A model generated the notes under the pieces. The model was not told the origin of the DNA. It was given only the letters and a program-made list of their open reading frames with translations, and made no database searches. 64,000 nt of DNA, from assembly GCF_002160825.1 (NCBI RefSeq), contig NZ_NFLI01000016.1, forward strand, positions 26,272 to 90,271, given 5' to 3'. The DNA comes from Lachnoclostridium sp. An131. GTDB lineage: Bacteria; Bacillota; Clostridia; Lachnospirales; Lachnospiraceae. Positions 7,180 to 15,418 of this stretch are shown piece after piece (the first letter of the stretch is position 1; each line of letters starts with the position of its first letter). The translations under genes were made by a program, and so were the position numbers.

Positions 7180-9357
7180 TTACAGGTGCAGCACACGCTC
7201 CCGGATTTCCTGGGTTCTTCCCTGGTTCCAAAACTGGGTTCCGATATAGCCGCAGGTTCGTCTGGCCACGTTCATCTTGTTCTGATCGGTGTTGCCGCAG
7301 TTCGGGCACTGCCAGATGAGCTTTCCGTGCTCATCCTCCTTGATCTCGATTTCGCCGTCGTAGCCGCATACCTGGCAGTAGTCGCTCTTGGTATTCAGCT
7401 CTGCGTACATGATGTGATCGTAGATAAATTTCATGACAGCCAGCACAGCCTCCAGATTGTTCTGCATGTTCGGAACCTCCACATAGGAGATGGCTCCGCC
7501 CGGTGAGAGCGCCTGGAATTTGGCCTCCAGCGCCAGCTTGTCAAAGGCGTCGATCTCCTCGGTTACGTGGACATGGTAGCTGTTTGTAATATAGTTGCGG
7601 TCAGTTACGCCCTTTACGATGCCAAAACGCTTCTGCAGGCATTTGGCGAACTTATAGGTCGTGCTTTCCAGAGGCGTGCCGTACAGAGAATAATCAATAT
7701 TTTCTGCGGCCTTCCATTTTGCCGTATATTCGTTCAGCTTCTTCATAATCTCCAGCCCCAGAGCCTCGCCCTCCGGCTCTGTCAGCTTTTTGCCGTTCAG
7801 GCTGTAGACGCACTCCCAGAGGCCTGCGTAGCCAAGGGACAGAGTCGAATAGCCGCCGTGGAGATATTTATCGATTTTCTCACCCTTTTTCAGCCGCAGA
7901 AGCGCGCCATGCTGCCAGAGGATCGGAGCGGCGTCGGAAAGCGTTCCGGTCAGGCGCTCATGACGGCATTGAAGGGCCCGGTGGCACAGCTCCATACGCT
8001 CATCAAAGATTTCCCAGAATTTATCCATATCGCCTTCGGCGGACAGTCCGATATCTACAAGGTTTACCGTCACGACGCCCTGGTTAAAGCGGCCGTAGTA
8101 TTTGGGCTTTCCGTTTTCATCCACGTAGGGAGTCAGGAAGCTCCGGCAGCCCATGCAGGTATAGCAGTGGCCCTCGCCGTTTTTGTCAATCTTGTTCTGG
8201 AGCATGATTTTTTCGGAGATATAATCCGGTACCAGGCGCTTGGCGGTACATTTGGCGGCCAGCTTTGTCAGATAGTAGTACCTGCTGTCCTCATGAATGT
8301 TGTCTTCCTCCAGCACGTAGATAAGCTTCGGGAAGGCAGGGGTGATCCAGACGCCCTTTTCGTTCTTTACACCCTGATAACGCTGGCGCAGGGTCTCTTC
8401 GATAATCAAAGCCAGATCCTGCTTCTCCTGCTCGTTTTTCGCCTCATTCAGATACATGAAGACGGTGACGAAGGGAGCCTGTCCGTTGGTTGTCATCAGG
8501 GTTACGACCTGATACTGGATCATCTGGACGCCATTTTTTACCTCTTCGCGCAGCCGTTTTTCCGTGATGGCAGAAATCTCATCCTCTGTCACAGCCTCCC
8601 GGATAGAATGAAGCTCTTCCGCCACCTGGCGGCGGATTTTCTGACGGCTTACATCCACGAAGGGCGCCAGATGCGTAAGAGAGATGCTCTGGCCTCCGTA
8701 CTGGCAGGAAGCCACCTGGGCAATGATCTGAGTTGCGATGTTGCAGGCTGTGGAAAAGCTGTGGGGCTTTTCGATCAGGGTTCCGCTGATGACGGTACCG
8801 TTCTGCAGCATGTCCTCCAGGTTGACCAGATCACAGTTGTGCATGTGCTGGGCAAAATAGTCCGCGTCGTGAAAGTGGATAATGCCCTGCTCGTGAGCGT
8901 TCACAATATCTGCCGGAAGCAGAAGCCGCTTCGTGATATCCTTGCTGACCTCTCCAGCCATATAATCCCGCTGCACGCTGTTGACGGTAGGGTTTTTATT
9001 GGAATTTTCCTGCTTGACCTCCTCGTTGTTGCACTCGATCAGGCTTAAGATTTGTTCGTCCGTGGTGTTGGACTTGCGCACCAGCGCGCGGCGGTAACGA
9101 TAGGTGATGTAACGTCTCGCCACATCGAAGGCCCGCTGGTTCATGATCTGGTCTTCCACCATATCCTGTATTTCTTCTACGCTTAAGGAGCGGTTCATAT
9201 TCTGAGCGGCGCTCTCCACATCCTCCGCAATCCGCTTGATCTGGATGGCGGACATGCGGGCACTGGGAACGACGCTTTCATTGGCCTTGGTCACGGCAGT
9301 CACGATTTTCTGCGGATCAAAGGCCACCTCGGATCCGCTGCGCTTGATGATTTTCAT
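7180..9357 (-). CDS. nrdD: Anaerobic (class III) ribonucleoside-triphosphate reductase
   Basis: The 725-residue enzyme reduces NTPs to dNTPs without oxygen. An ATP-cone regulatory domain occupies about residues 1-90 (MKIIKRSGSEVAFDP). The glycyl-radical core follows, with CYTCMGCRSFLTPY and the radical loop RRTCGYIGTQFWNQG near the C-terminus. Just before it, CQVCGY and CPNCGN form the zinc site. Its length and order match clostridial NrdD. The gene heads a two-gene operon with nrdG, and its promoter carries two NrdR-like boxes, so expression should respond to the dATP/ATP state through NrdR, which is encoded elsewhere. Confidence 0.96.
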   Translation of the reverse strand: MKIIKRSGSEVAFDPQKIVTAVTKANESVVPSARMSAIQIKRIAEDVESAAQNMNRSLSVEEIQDMVEDQIMNQRAFDVARRYITYRYRRALVRKSNTTDEQILSLIECNNEEVKQENSNKNPTVNSVQRDYMAGEVSKDITKRLLLPADIVNAHEQGIIHFHDADYFAQHMHNCDLVNLEDMLQNGTVISGTLIEKPHSFSTACNIATQIIAQVASCQYGGQSISLTHLAPFVDVSRQKIRRQVAEELHSIREAVTEDEISAITEKRLREEVKNGVQMIQYQVVTLMTTNGQAPFVTVFMYLNEAKNEQEKQDLALIIEETLRQRYQGVKNEKGVWITPAFPKLIYVLEEDNIHEDSRYYYLTKLAAKCTAKRLVPDYISEKIMLQNKIDKNGEGHCYTCMGCRSFLTPYVDENGKPKYYGRFNQGVVTVNLVDIGLSAEGDMDKFWEIFDERMELCHRALQCRHERLTGTLSDAAPILWQHGALLRLKKGEKIDKYLHGGYSTLSLGYAGLWECVYSLNGKKLTEPEGEALGLEIMKKLNEYTAKWKAAENIDYSLYGTPLESTTYKFAKCLQKRFGIVKGVTDRNYITNSYHVHVTEEIDAFDKLALEAKFQALSPGGAISYVEVPNMQNNLEAVLAVMKFIYDHIMYAELNTKSDYCQVCGYDGEIEIKEDEHGKLIWQCPNCGNTDQNKMNVARRTCGYIGTQFWNQGRTQEIRERVLHL

Positions 9358-9473
9358 AAAACGTTCTCCCTCTCAAATAATTTTTCTGTTCATGTACTAA
9401 GACACCTTCAGCTGGCAGGGACTGTGTATGCTCTTGTCAGCTGAGGATAGTATCTGATTAATCAACAGGAATT

Positions 9474-9526
9474 ATTTTAACAATATATAGTGGTGTTGTC
9501 AATGAAAAATAGCTAGATATTGTTGG
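9474..9526 (-). promoter_or_regulatory. nrdDG promoter with tandem NrdR-type boxes
   Basis: On the minus strand TTGACA (9497-9502) and TAAAAT (9474-9479) are 17 nt apart. Two palindromic cores of NrdR type, CAATATATAG (9481-9490) and CTAGATATTG (9513-9522), have centres 32 bp apart, about three helical turns, as is usual for NrdR pairs. The first box fills the promoter spacer and the second lies just upstream of -35, so binding should repress. This is seen in the sequence; repression is inferred from the known NrdR family. The rest of the gap 9358-9654 shows no recognised element. Confidence 0.8.
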
Positions 9527-9654
9527 ATGAAAATATGTACAAAATGCCGGCTAAGCTCGTTGCAGAATATCGCTCAATGATATACAATGAATTCAAAAGC
9601 TGTATAAGAGCTATGCACTGCCGCTGGAAACAAGGAACAATTCGGGGGGATTCT

Positions 9655-10134
9655 ATGCTAAGAAAATGGATGCCATGCCTTGCAGCAGGGGCACTGATTC
9701 TTCTCTTTGCACTCTCATTAAAAGAAGCAGAAAAGAATGGAGCCGGAGGCCGGCTTACTTCCAGTCTTCCGATTCAGATAACAGCATCCAAAGCTGATAC
9801 CCGGGAACTTACCCGGTTAGTTGAGCAGCTCTTGTATACGAACGTGCCGGAACTGAAAGCGTATGAAGCCTGGATCCATGAAAAGAGCCGGGGGCAGGCC
9901 TTTTTGATCGCAGAGGCATGGAGCAGTCCGGAAGAAATCTGTATGGACGGAAACGTCGCCGGAAGGTACTATAAGGTCTATGTCGGGGAGAAATGGGAGG
10001 ATCACAGAGTAAACTGGGACTGGTTTCTGGTCAGTGAAAATATGGACGAGGTCTTGTGGTATGATATAATAGAGGAAAAATATCTGACGCTGGACGAATG
10101 GAGGGCATCTGACAGCTACAGGGACTGGCTTTAG
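9655..10134 (+). CDS. Uncharacterised membrane-anchored or secreted protein
   Basis: I do not recognise this 159-residue protein. It opens with MLRKWMPCLAAGALILLFALSLKEAEK, a signal-anchor of about 17 hydrophobic residues after two basic ones, and the rest is soluble and rich in Trp and acidic residues (GEKWEDHRVNWDWFLVSENM). I chose 9655 because GGGGGG lies 6 nt upstream; the frame is open from 9520 but that part has no ribosome site. It is the first of four same-strand genes, 65 nt before the LRR gene, so it may be the envelope component of that operon, or an unrelated single gene. Confidence 0.55.
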   Translation: MLRKWMPCLAAGALILLFALSLKEAEKNGAGGRLTSSLPIQITASKADTRELTRLVEQLLYTNVPELKAYEAWIHEKSRGQAFLIAEAWSSPEEICMDGNVAGRYYKVYVGEKWEDHRVNWDWFLVSENMDEVLWYDIIEEKYLTLDEWRASDSYRDWL

Positions 10135-10199
10135 GAGAAAAGGATTCCGTAGAAAATTTCGTTCAAAATGACAGGATAGAAAAAATTCGGAGGAGAAGC

Positions 10200-11339
10200 G
10201 TGAAACTTGTTTATGAAATAAAGGAGGGCGGGGCTGTCGTCTGGCGCTGCTATGATTATGGAACGGAAGCTGGGATTCCAGAGACGATAGAGGAATGTCC
10301 GGTGACAGAGCTTGCGCCCTATGCGTTTTCGGCTCATATGGAGGAAAGGCTTCTGGAGAGGGGAATTCGGGAGGGACGGCTGAGGCTGTGGGATTCTGAT
10401 GGCGGGTTTCCTTATGACAGCGCCTGCTTTTCTGATTCCGCAAAGGCGGACGCAGATACAGGCGCTTTGATATCTTTTGAAGACGTGGAACTCCCGCCGG
10501 CCCTTACGGGTGCAGTCCTGACAGCAGTCAGCCTGCCCTCTCTGCTTCGAAAAATCGGCGCTTACGCCTTTTATAACTGCAGCAGGCTTCAGACGATCAG
10601 CTTTTACGGCGGGCTTATCGATTTGGGCGCAGGCCTTTTCACCGGCTGTCATGCTATAAAGGAGCTGGTTCTGCGCCTGGACGGGACAGGCGTCTCCTGC
10701 CTCAGGGAAATCCTGATTGAGGTGCCGGAAAAGCTGACGGTGTCTCTGGAAGGAAGCGTAAATGCAAAGCTGATCTTTCCGGAATTTTTTGAGGAGAGCG
10801 TGGAAAATACGCCGGCGCGGATTCTTGTGATTCATACTCATGGGAGCGGCATGAATTTTCGGAACTGCTTTTATGACCGGAAATTTGACTTCCGGGCTTA
10901 TGATGCCTGCTTTTATCATGCGAAAGCAGAGGAGGACTTTGATACGGTACTGGAGATGACTATGGCAAGGCTGATGTACCCAGCCGGGCTTCTGCCGGAA
11001 AACAGGGCGGCCTATGAAGCGTGGCTGCAGGCTCATGCCGGGCAGGCTGTGGAAAAGGCCGTGTCCGGCCGGGATATGGAGGCTCTGGAATATCTGGCAG
11101 AATATTTCCTGAAGAAAAAGAAGACGGGGGACGCTATGCAAGGACAGCCGGAGGATATACTGGAGCATGCGGTGTCTCTGGCAGCGGAGCGCGGCTTTCC
11201 CGAGGGCGTGTCCTTTTTGATGGATATGCTGTACCGGTGCAGGGCGGAAACGGACGGGGACACAGAAGGCTTGAAAAGCGCAGACGCGGCCGCAGAGGCG
11301 GGCTGCACGGAGACAAAAGCAAAGAGATTTGAGCTGTAG
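10200..11339 (+). CDS. Leucine-rich-repeat (BspA-like) protein of the VWA-AAA operon
   Basis: This 379-residue protein starts with GTG after GGAGGAGAA. Residues of about 100-165 contain LRR_5/BspA-type repeats: LPSLLRKIGAYAFYNCSRLQTI, followed by a diverged copy ending LFTGCHAIKELVL. The C-terminal third is helical and acidic (DMEALEYLAEYFLKKKK) and looks ankyrin- or Sel1-like, but I cannot name it. There is no signal peptide, so it is probably cytosolic. It ends 11 nt before the DUF2201/VWA gene, which overlaps the AAA gene, so the three products probably act together, with this protein as a recognition or scaffold part. This role is an inference from gene order. Confidence 0.6.
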   Translation: MKLVYEIKEGGAVVWRCYDYGTEAGIPETIEECPVTELAPYAFSAHMEERLLERGIREGRLRLWDSDGGFPYDSACFSDSAKADADTGALISFEDVELPPALTGAVLTAVSLPSLLRKIGAYAFYNCSRLQTISFYGGLIDLGAGLFTGCHAIKELVLRLDGTGVSCLREILIEVPEKLTVSLEGSVNAKLIFPEFFEESVENTPARILVIHTHGSGMNFRNCFYDRKFDFRAYDACFYHAKAEEDFDTVLEMTMARLMYPAGLLPENRAAYEAWLQAHAGQAVEKAVSGRDMEALEYLAEYFLKKKKTGDAMQGQPEDILEHAVSLAAERGFPEGVSFLMDMLYRCRAETDGDTEGLKSADAAAEAGCTETKAKRFEL

Positions 11340-11350
11340 GAGGAAAAAAG

Positions 11351-12718
11351 ATGTGGAACAGTCCGATTCTGGAACAGCAGAAAACGGAGTTGGAAAAGGA
11401 GAAGCTGGGCCGGCGGATTCTGGCCAGCGCCAGAAATGAGCTGTACCTGAAGCTTAAGCTTCTCGATCTGGCCCTTGGAAGTCTGCCGTTTTCGGCGGGG
11501 CAGGCGGAGCCGGCAGGTACGGACGGGGAGGCGCTTTATTTTACGCCGGACAGTCTGATGCGTCTCTATCAGAAAAACCGGTCCTATGTGATCCGGATCT
11601 ATCTTCATATCCTCCTGCACTGCCTGTTCTGCCACCCGTTTGACCGGAAGGGAAGGCAGGAGGAGCTGTGGAACCTGGCCTGTGATGTAGCGGTGGAGGC
11701 ATTGATAGACAGCCTGTATCTGAAGTGCGCCCATATTCCTTCCGGAGCGTTTCGAAAAAGCTGCATCGCCAGGCTGGAGAAGGGACTTTCTGTTCTGACG
11801 GCGGAGGGAATCTGCCGGGAGCTGGAAAAGTATGCTCTTTCTGATGCGGAAAGGAATCGCTGGGAGAAGGAGTTTCATCTGGACGATCACCGGCTTTGGA
11901 CACAGGGAAGAAGACCCGGGGTCCAGAATCCGAACCGGCAGCGCTGGGAGGATATCCGGGAGCGGATGCAGACAGAGATCGCCCTCTTTTCCAGGGAGGC
12001 CTCAGAAGGGGAGGGGGATCTGCTGGAGCAGCTTCGCATCAGCAGCCGTCCCCGCTATGATTACAGGGAATTTTTGAGGAAGTTCACGGCGCTTCGGGAG
12101 GAAATGCAGGTGGATCCCGACAGCTTTGATTATATTTTCTATCATTACGGCATGGAGCTTTATGGAAATATGCCCCTCATCGAGCCGCAGGAGACCAGAG
12201 AGGTTCGCCGCATTGAGGAATTTGTAATCGTGATCGATACCTCCATGTCCTGCCGCGGAGAGCTGGTGAGAAGATTTCTGGAAGAAACTTATCAGGTACT
12301 TTCCGAGACAGAGAGCTTTTTTAAAAATGCGAGAATACACATTCTTCAGTGCGATGAGAGGGTACAGTCGGATGTGATGCTTACGAACGCCGGAGAGCTG
12401 AAGAGATATATGGAGCATTTTACCCTGAAAGGCGGAGGGGGCACAGATTTCCGTCCGGCCTTTGCCTATGTGGAGGATCAGATGGCCCGGAAACGTTACG
12501 GACGCCTGCGGGGACTTCTGTATTTTACGGATGGATACGGCGTTTTTCCGGTGAAAATGCCGCCCTTTGAGACCGCGTTTGTCTTTCTGCAGAACCAGTA
12601 CCGGGATGTGGACGTGCCGCCCTGGGCGATCAAGCTGATTCTGGGAGAGCAGGAGCTTGGATCAGGGGATGATTCCCGCAGGGGATTTGACTTGACAGAG
12701 GAGGAGAAAGCATTATGA
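11351..12718 (+). CDS. DUF2201-type protein: degenerate metallopeptidase plus VWA domain
   Basis: The 455-residue protein has two parts. Around residues 85-95 lies YLHILLHCLFCHP, where family members carry an HExxH metallopeptidase motif; here the Glu is lost (HILLH), so proteolysis is doubtful. The C-terminal part is a von Willebrand A-like domain with the metal-site motif DTSMSCRG at about residue 296 and the later GGGGTDFRPAF and YFTDGYG. VWA proteins of this kind work with MoxR-type AAA ATPases as chaperones that remodel or insert cofactors. The start follows TAGGAGGAAAAAAG, and the stop overlaps the ATPase start (ATGA). The target is unknown. Confidence 0.78.
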   Translation: MWNSPILEQQKTELEKEKLGRRILASARNELYLKLKLLDLALGSLPFSAGQAEPAGTDGEALYFTPDSLMRLYQKNRSYVIRIYLHILLHCLFCHPFDRKGRQEELWNLACDVAVEALIDSLYLKCAHIPSGAFRKSCIARLEKGLSVLTAEGICRELEKYALSDAERNRWEKEFHLDDHRLWTQGRRPGVQNPNRQRWEDIRERMQTEIALFSREASEGEGDLLEQLRISSRPRYDYREFLRKFTALREEMQVDPDSFDYIFYHYGMELYGNMPLIEPQETREVRRIEEFVIVIDTSMSCRGELVRRFLEETYQVLSETESFFKNARIHILQCDERVQSDVMLTNAGELKRYMEHFTLKGGGGTDFRPAFAYVEDQMARKRYGRLRGLLYFTDGYGVFPVKMPPFETAFVFLQNQYRDVDVPPWAIKLILGEQELGSGDDSRRGFDLTEEEKAL

Positions 12719-14241
12719 ATATCAAGCGGGCAAAGCAGGAGATTAAGGATGCGGTAGAAGCCTATCTTCTGAAGGATGAATATGGCGCCTACGAGATTCC
12801 GGTCATCCGGCAGCGGCCGGTTCTGCTGCTGGGCGCGCCGGGAATCGGTAAGACTCAGATTATGGAGCAGATAGCCAGAGAGTGTGGGATCGGCCTGGCG
12901 GCGTACACGATCACGCATCATACAAGACAGAGCGCTATCGGGCTGCCTTTTATCTCGGAAATGGAATTCGACGGCCAGAAAAAGGCAGTCACAGAGTACA
13001 CCATGAGCGAGATTGTAGCTTCTATTTACGAGAAGATGAAGAAAACCGGCCTTCGCGAAGGAATCCTTTTTATAGATGAAATCAACTGCGTGTCTGAGAC
13101 GCTGGCTCCGGCCATGCTGCAGTTCCTGCAGTGTAAAACCTTTGGAAACCATCCGATCCCGGAGGGCTGGATTATCGTGGCGGCAGGAAATCCGCCGGAG
13201 TACAATAAGTCTGTCCGCGATTTTGATGTAGTGACGCTGGACCGTGTAAAAAGAATCGAGGTGGAGCCGGATTACGAAGCGTTCCGGGAGTATGCGGTTC
13301 AGGCACGGATTCATCCGGCGGTTATCTCTTACCTTGATGCGCGGCCGGGAAATTTTTATCAGATGGAGACGACGGTAGATGGCAGAAGATTTGCGACGCC
13401 CAGAGGCTGGGAGGACCTGTCGCGCCTTTTGGAGGTCTATGAAAAGCTTGGAAAACCGGTGGACAAAGAGGTTGTGCGCCAGTATATCCAGCATGACCGC
13501 ATCGCGGGAGAATTCGCAAATTATCTGGAGCTGTATCGAAAATACGAGAGCGATTACGGGATGGATGAGATTTTGAAGGGTGTGATCCGGGAGGGGACGC
13601 TGAAGAAGCTTTCTCATGCGTCCTTCGACGAGCGTCTGAGCGTTGTCAGCCTTCTGTTGTCCGGCTGTATGGCAGGCTTTCACAGAGTGCGTGTGCAGGA
13701 GCTGTTTACAGAGCTTTTGTACGGAAAAATGAAAGAGGCTGGAAGGATTCTGAATGGAGAAAAATTATCTCCTGCAGAGATTCCCGGCGTGCTGGAAACG
13801 CTCCGGAAGGAGGTTCTGGAAGAACGGGAAAGAAAGAAACAGGCAGAGCTTTTGGGCCGTGAGGAGGAGAGAAGACTGCTCCGGCTGGAGGAGGCTCTTG
13901 AGCGTTACAGGATGGAGCTGGAAAAGCTCCGCCCGGAAGACGGGCGCGCAGCCTTTGAGATTCTCCGGGCGCTTTTTGCAAAGGAGCGGGAGCGCTACGA
14001 AGAGCTTCAGGCCGCCGGAAGTGAAATGCTGGAGCATGCCTTTGATTTTCTGGAGGCGGCCTTTGGAGACAGCCAGGAAATGGTCGTATTTCTGACCGGA
14101 CTCAACAGCTCCGGAGATGCGGCTGCGTTTCTGAAATCCTGCTTCTGCGAGCGGTATCACAGATACAACCGGAGCCTGCTGTTTCAGGAGAGCGACCGGG
14201 AGCTCCGAAAGGAAATCGAGCATTTGATTGCAGGAAAGTGA
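12715..14241 (+). CDS. MoxR-type AAA+ ATPase
   Basis: This 508-residue ATPase has Walker A GAPGIGKT (residues 40-47), Walker B ILFIDEIN (about 117-124), a sensor-like VAAGNPPEYN and the arginine-containing DRVKRIEVEPDYE. After the AAA module (to about residue 290) follows a long charged helical region (about 345-430, many Glu, Arg and Leu), probably coiled coil. Its ATG overlaps the VWA gene's stop, a sign of tight coupling. MoxR/VWA pairs such as RavA-ViaA or CoxD-CoxE mature enzymes or reshape protein complexes. The LRR protein beside this one is an uncommon third partner. No terminator is obvious in the 27 nt before the convergent crp-like gene. Confidence 0.82.
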   Translation: MNIKRAKQEIKDAVEAYLLKDEYGAYEIPVIRQRPVLLLGAPGIGKTQIMEQIARECGIGLAAYTITHHTRQSAIGLPFISEMEFDGQKKAVTEYTMSEIVASIYEKMKKTGLREGILFIDEINCVSETLAPAMLQFLQCKTFGNHPIPEGWIIVAAGNPPEYNKSVRDFDVVTLDRVKRIEVEPDYEAFREYAVQARIHPAVISYLDARPGNFYQMETTVDGRRFATPRGWEDLSRLLEVYEKLGKPVDKEVVRQYIQHDRIAGEFANYLELYRKYESDYGMDEILKGVIREGTLKKLSHASFDERLSVVSLLLSGCMAGFHRVRVQELFTELLYGKMKEAGRILNGEKLSPAEIPGVLETLRKEVLEERERKKQAELLGREEERRLLRLEEALERYRMELEKLRPEDGRAAFEILRALFAKERERYEELQAAGSEMLEHAFDFLEAAFGDSQEMVVFLTGLNSSGDAAAFLKSCFCERYHRYNRSLLFQESDRELRKEIEHLIAGK

Positions 14242-14268
14242 CCGGATTCTGTGAAAACAGCCGTATTC

Positions 14269-14913
14269 CTACAGAAGAGTGATGGTGCGCCGGGAAATCC
14301 GGATCAGCCCCTCCTTCTTCATTTTCCCCAGCTCACGGATCATGGCGCTGCGGTTGACAGAAAGAAAATCGGCGAAGTCGATCATGGTAAAGGGCAGCTC
14401 GAAGGTCGTATTTTTAGTTTCGGCCGCCAGCTGCATGAAATAGCACATAAGCTTTTCCCGGATGCTGCGCTGGCTTAAGACCTCTACCCGCTCGCTCAAG
14501 GCCCGTGTTTTGTCAGACAGGAGCTGCAGCAGGTTCCGGATTAACTGAGTATGGCATGCGCAGGCGTTCTGGCAGGTCCGGGTCAGGCTTTGATAGTCGA
14601 TGAACAGAACCTGGCAGTCAGTCTGACAGACTACCGCGATACAGGAATCATCGCTTGGCACAAAGGAAAGATGCTCTCCGAAAATTCCTTTGGGCGACAG
14701 GTTTTCCAGGATGCTCCGGGTTCCGTTGTATTCATAGCGGATGACGGAAGCCTGGCCGTTCAGCAGAATTCCTACGATTTTGCGGGGAGTGTCAAAGGAG
14801 TAGATCTCTTCTCCGGCAAAAAAGCTGCGTTTCTGCGCTTTCATGCAGCTCAGCATCCGCTGGCAGTCCTTTTCGCAGATGTCTTGAAATAATAAGGTTT
14901 CCGAGTAATCCAT
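14269..14913 (-). CDS. Crp/Fnr-family transcriptional regulator
   Basis: The 214-residue protein has an N-terminal cyclic-nucleotide-binding-like barrel (about residues 10-125, including LLNGQASVIRYEYNGTRSILENLSP and GIFGEHLSF) and a C-terminal winged helix (MIDFADFLSVNRSAMIRELGKMKKEGLI). Several cysteines (residues 13, 19 and 23, and a C-X3-C-X-C group near 119) could allow redox sensing, though no standard FNR cluster spacing is visible. It is divergent from the rubredoxin gene, and the shared spacer holds the interrupted palindrome TGTTGC-AAAA-GCAACA, so it may control itself and rubredoxin in response to oxygen or redox stress. That link is inferred. Confidence 0.85.
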   Translation of the reverse strand: MDYSETLLFQDICEKDCQRMLSCMKAQKRSFFAGEEIYSFDTPRKIVGILLNGQASVIRYEYNGTRSILENLSPKGIFGEHLSFVPSDDSCIAVVCQTDCQVLFIDYQSLTRTCQNACACHTQLIRNLLQLLSDKTRALSERVEVLSQRSIREKLMCYFMQLAAETKNTTFELPFTMIDFADFLSVNRSAMIRELGKMKKEGLIRISRRTITLL

Positions 14914-15036
14914 GCCTGGTATGTTTCCTCTCTTGTGTATTTTCCGGCGCTTTGACAGGCTGGAAGAGGACTGCTTTTATCCGATGGATAGAGGCTGTGC
15001 TTCAGCAGTCCGATTTTCTTAAGTATTGCATAAAAA

Positions 15037-15052
15037 TGTTGCAAAAGCAACA
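15037..15052. promoter_or_regulatory. Interrupted palindrome between crp-like and rubredoxin genes
   Basis: TGTTGC and GCAACA flank AAAA. The symmetry and position in the divergent spacer suit a Crp/Fnr dimer, although the TTG to CAA spacing (6 nt) is shorter than in classic FNR sites (8 nt). Confidence 0.45.
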
Positions 15053-15151
15053 GAATATATGAAAAACTTTTGATATAAACTAGGTATACGAGAGATATAG
15101 CTGACTCTCTTCAAAAAAGGAAAACAGAGAAACAGATTAGGAGGAAAAATC

Positions 15152-15313
15152 ATGAAAAAATATGTTTGTGTTCCCTGTGGATATGTATATGATCCGGAAG
15201 TAGGCGATCCGGACAGCGGAATCGCTCCCGGTACTGCATTCGAGGATCTTCCCGATGACTGGACATGCCCGATCTGCGGTGTAGGCAAGGATGATTTCGA
15301 GCCGGAAGAGTAA
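15152..15313 (+). CDS. rd: Rubredoxin
   Basis: This 53-residue protein has both iron-binding knuckles, CVPCGY near residue 6 and CPICGV near residue 39, with the family features [13 protein letters not shown] and [11 protein letters not shown] between them. It is a small one-electron carrier, in anaerobes usually feeding rubrerythrin, superoxide reductase or flavodiiron proteins for oxygen defence. A TTAGGAGGAAAAATC ribosome site precedes the ATG. It is transcribed alone, divergent from a Crp/Fnr regulator, and ends at a strong terminator. Confidence 0.96.
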   Translation: MKKYVCVPCGYVYDPEVGDPDSGIAPGTAFEDLPDDWTCPICGVGKDDFEPEE

Positions 15314-15345
15314 GGAAGCAGCCGGAAAAGCAGTTTTCTGATGAT

Positions 15346-15393
15346 AGAGGGTATCTCAAAGACCAGGCAATGATCTTTGGGATACCCTCTTTT
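15346..15393 (+). terminator. Rho-independent terminator after rubredoxin
   Basis: A 17-bp stem with one G-T pair (15346-15362 with 15374-15390) is followed by TTT. It lies between convergent genes and may serve both. Confidence 0.8.
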
Positions 15394-15418
15394 GACGGCT
15401 TCAAAGCCTTTTGAATAG

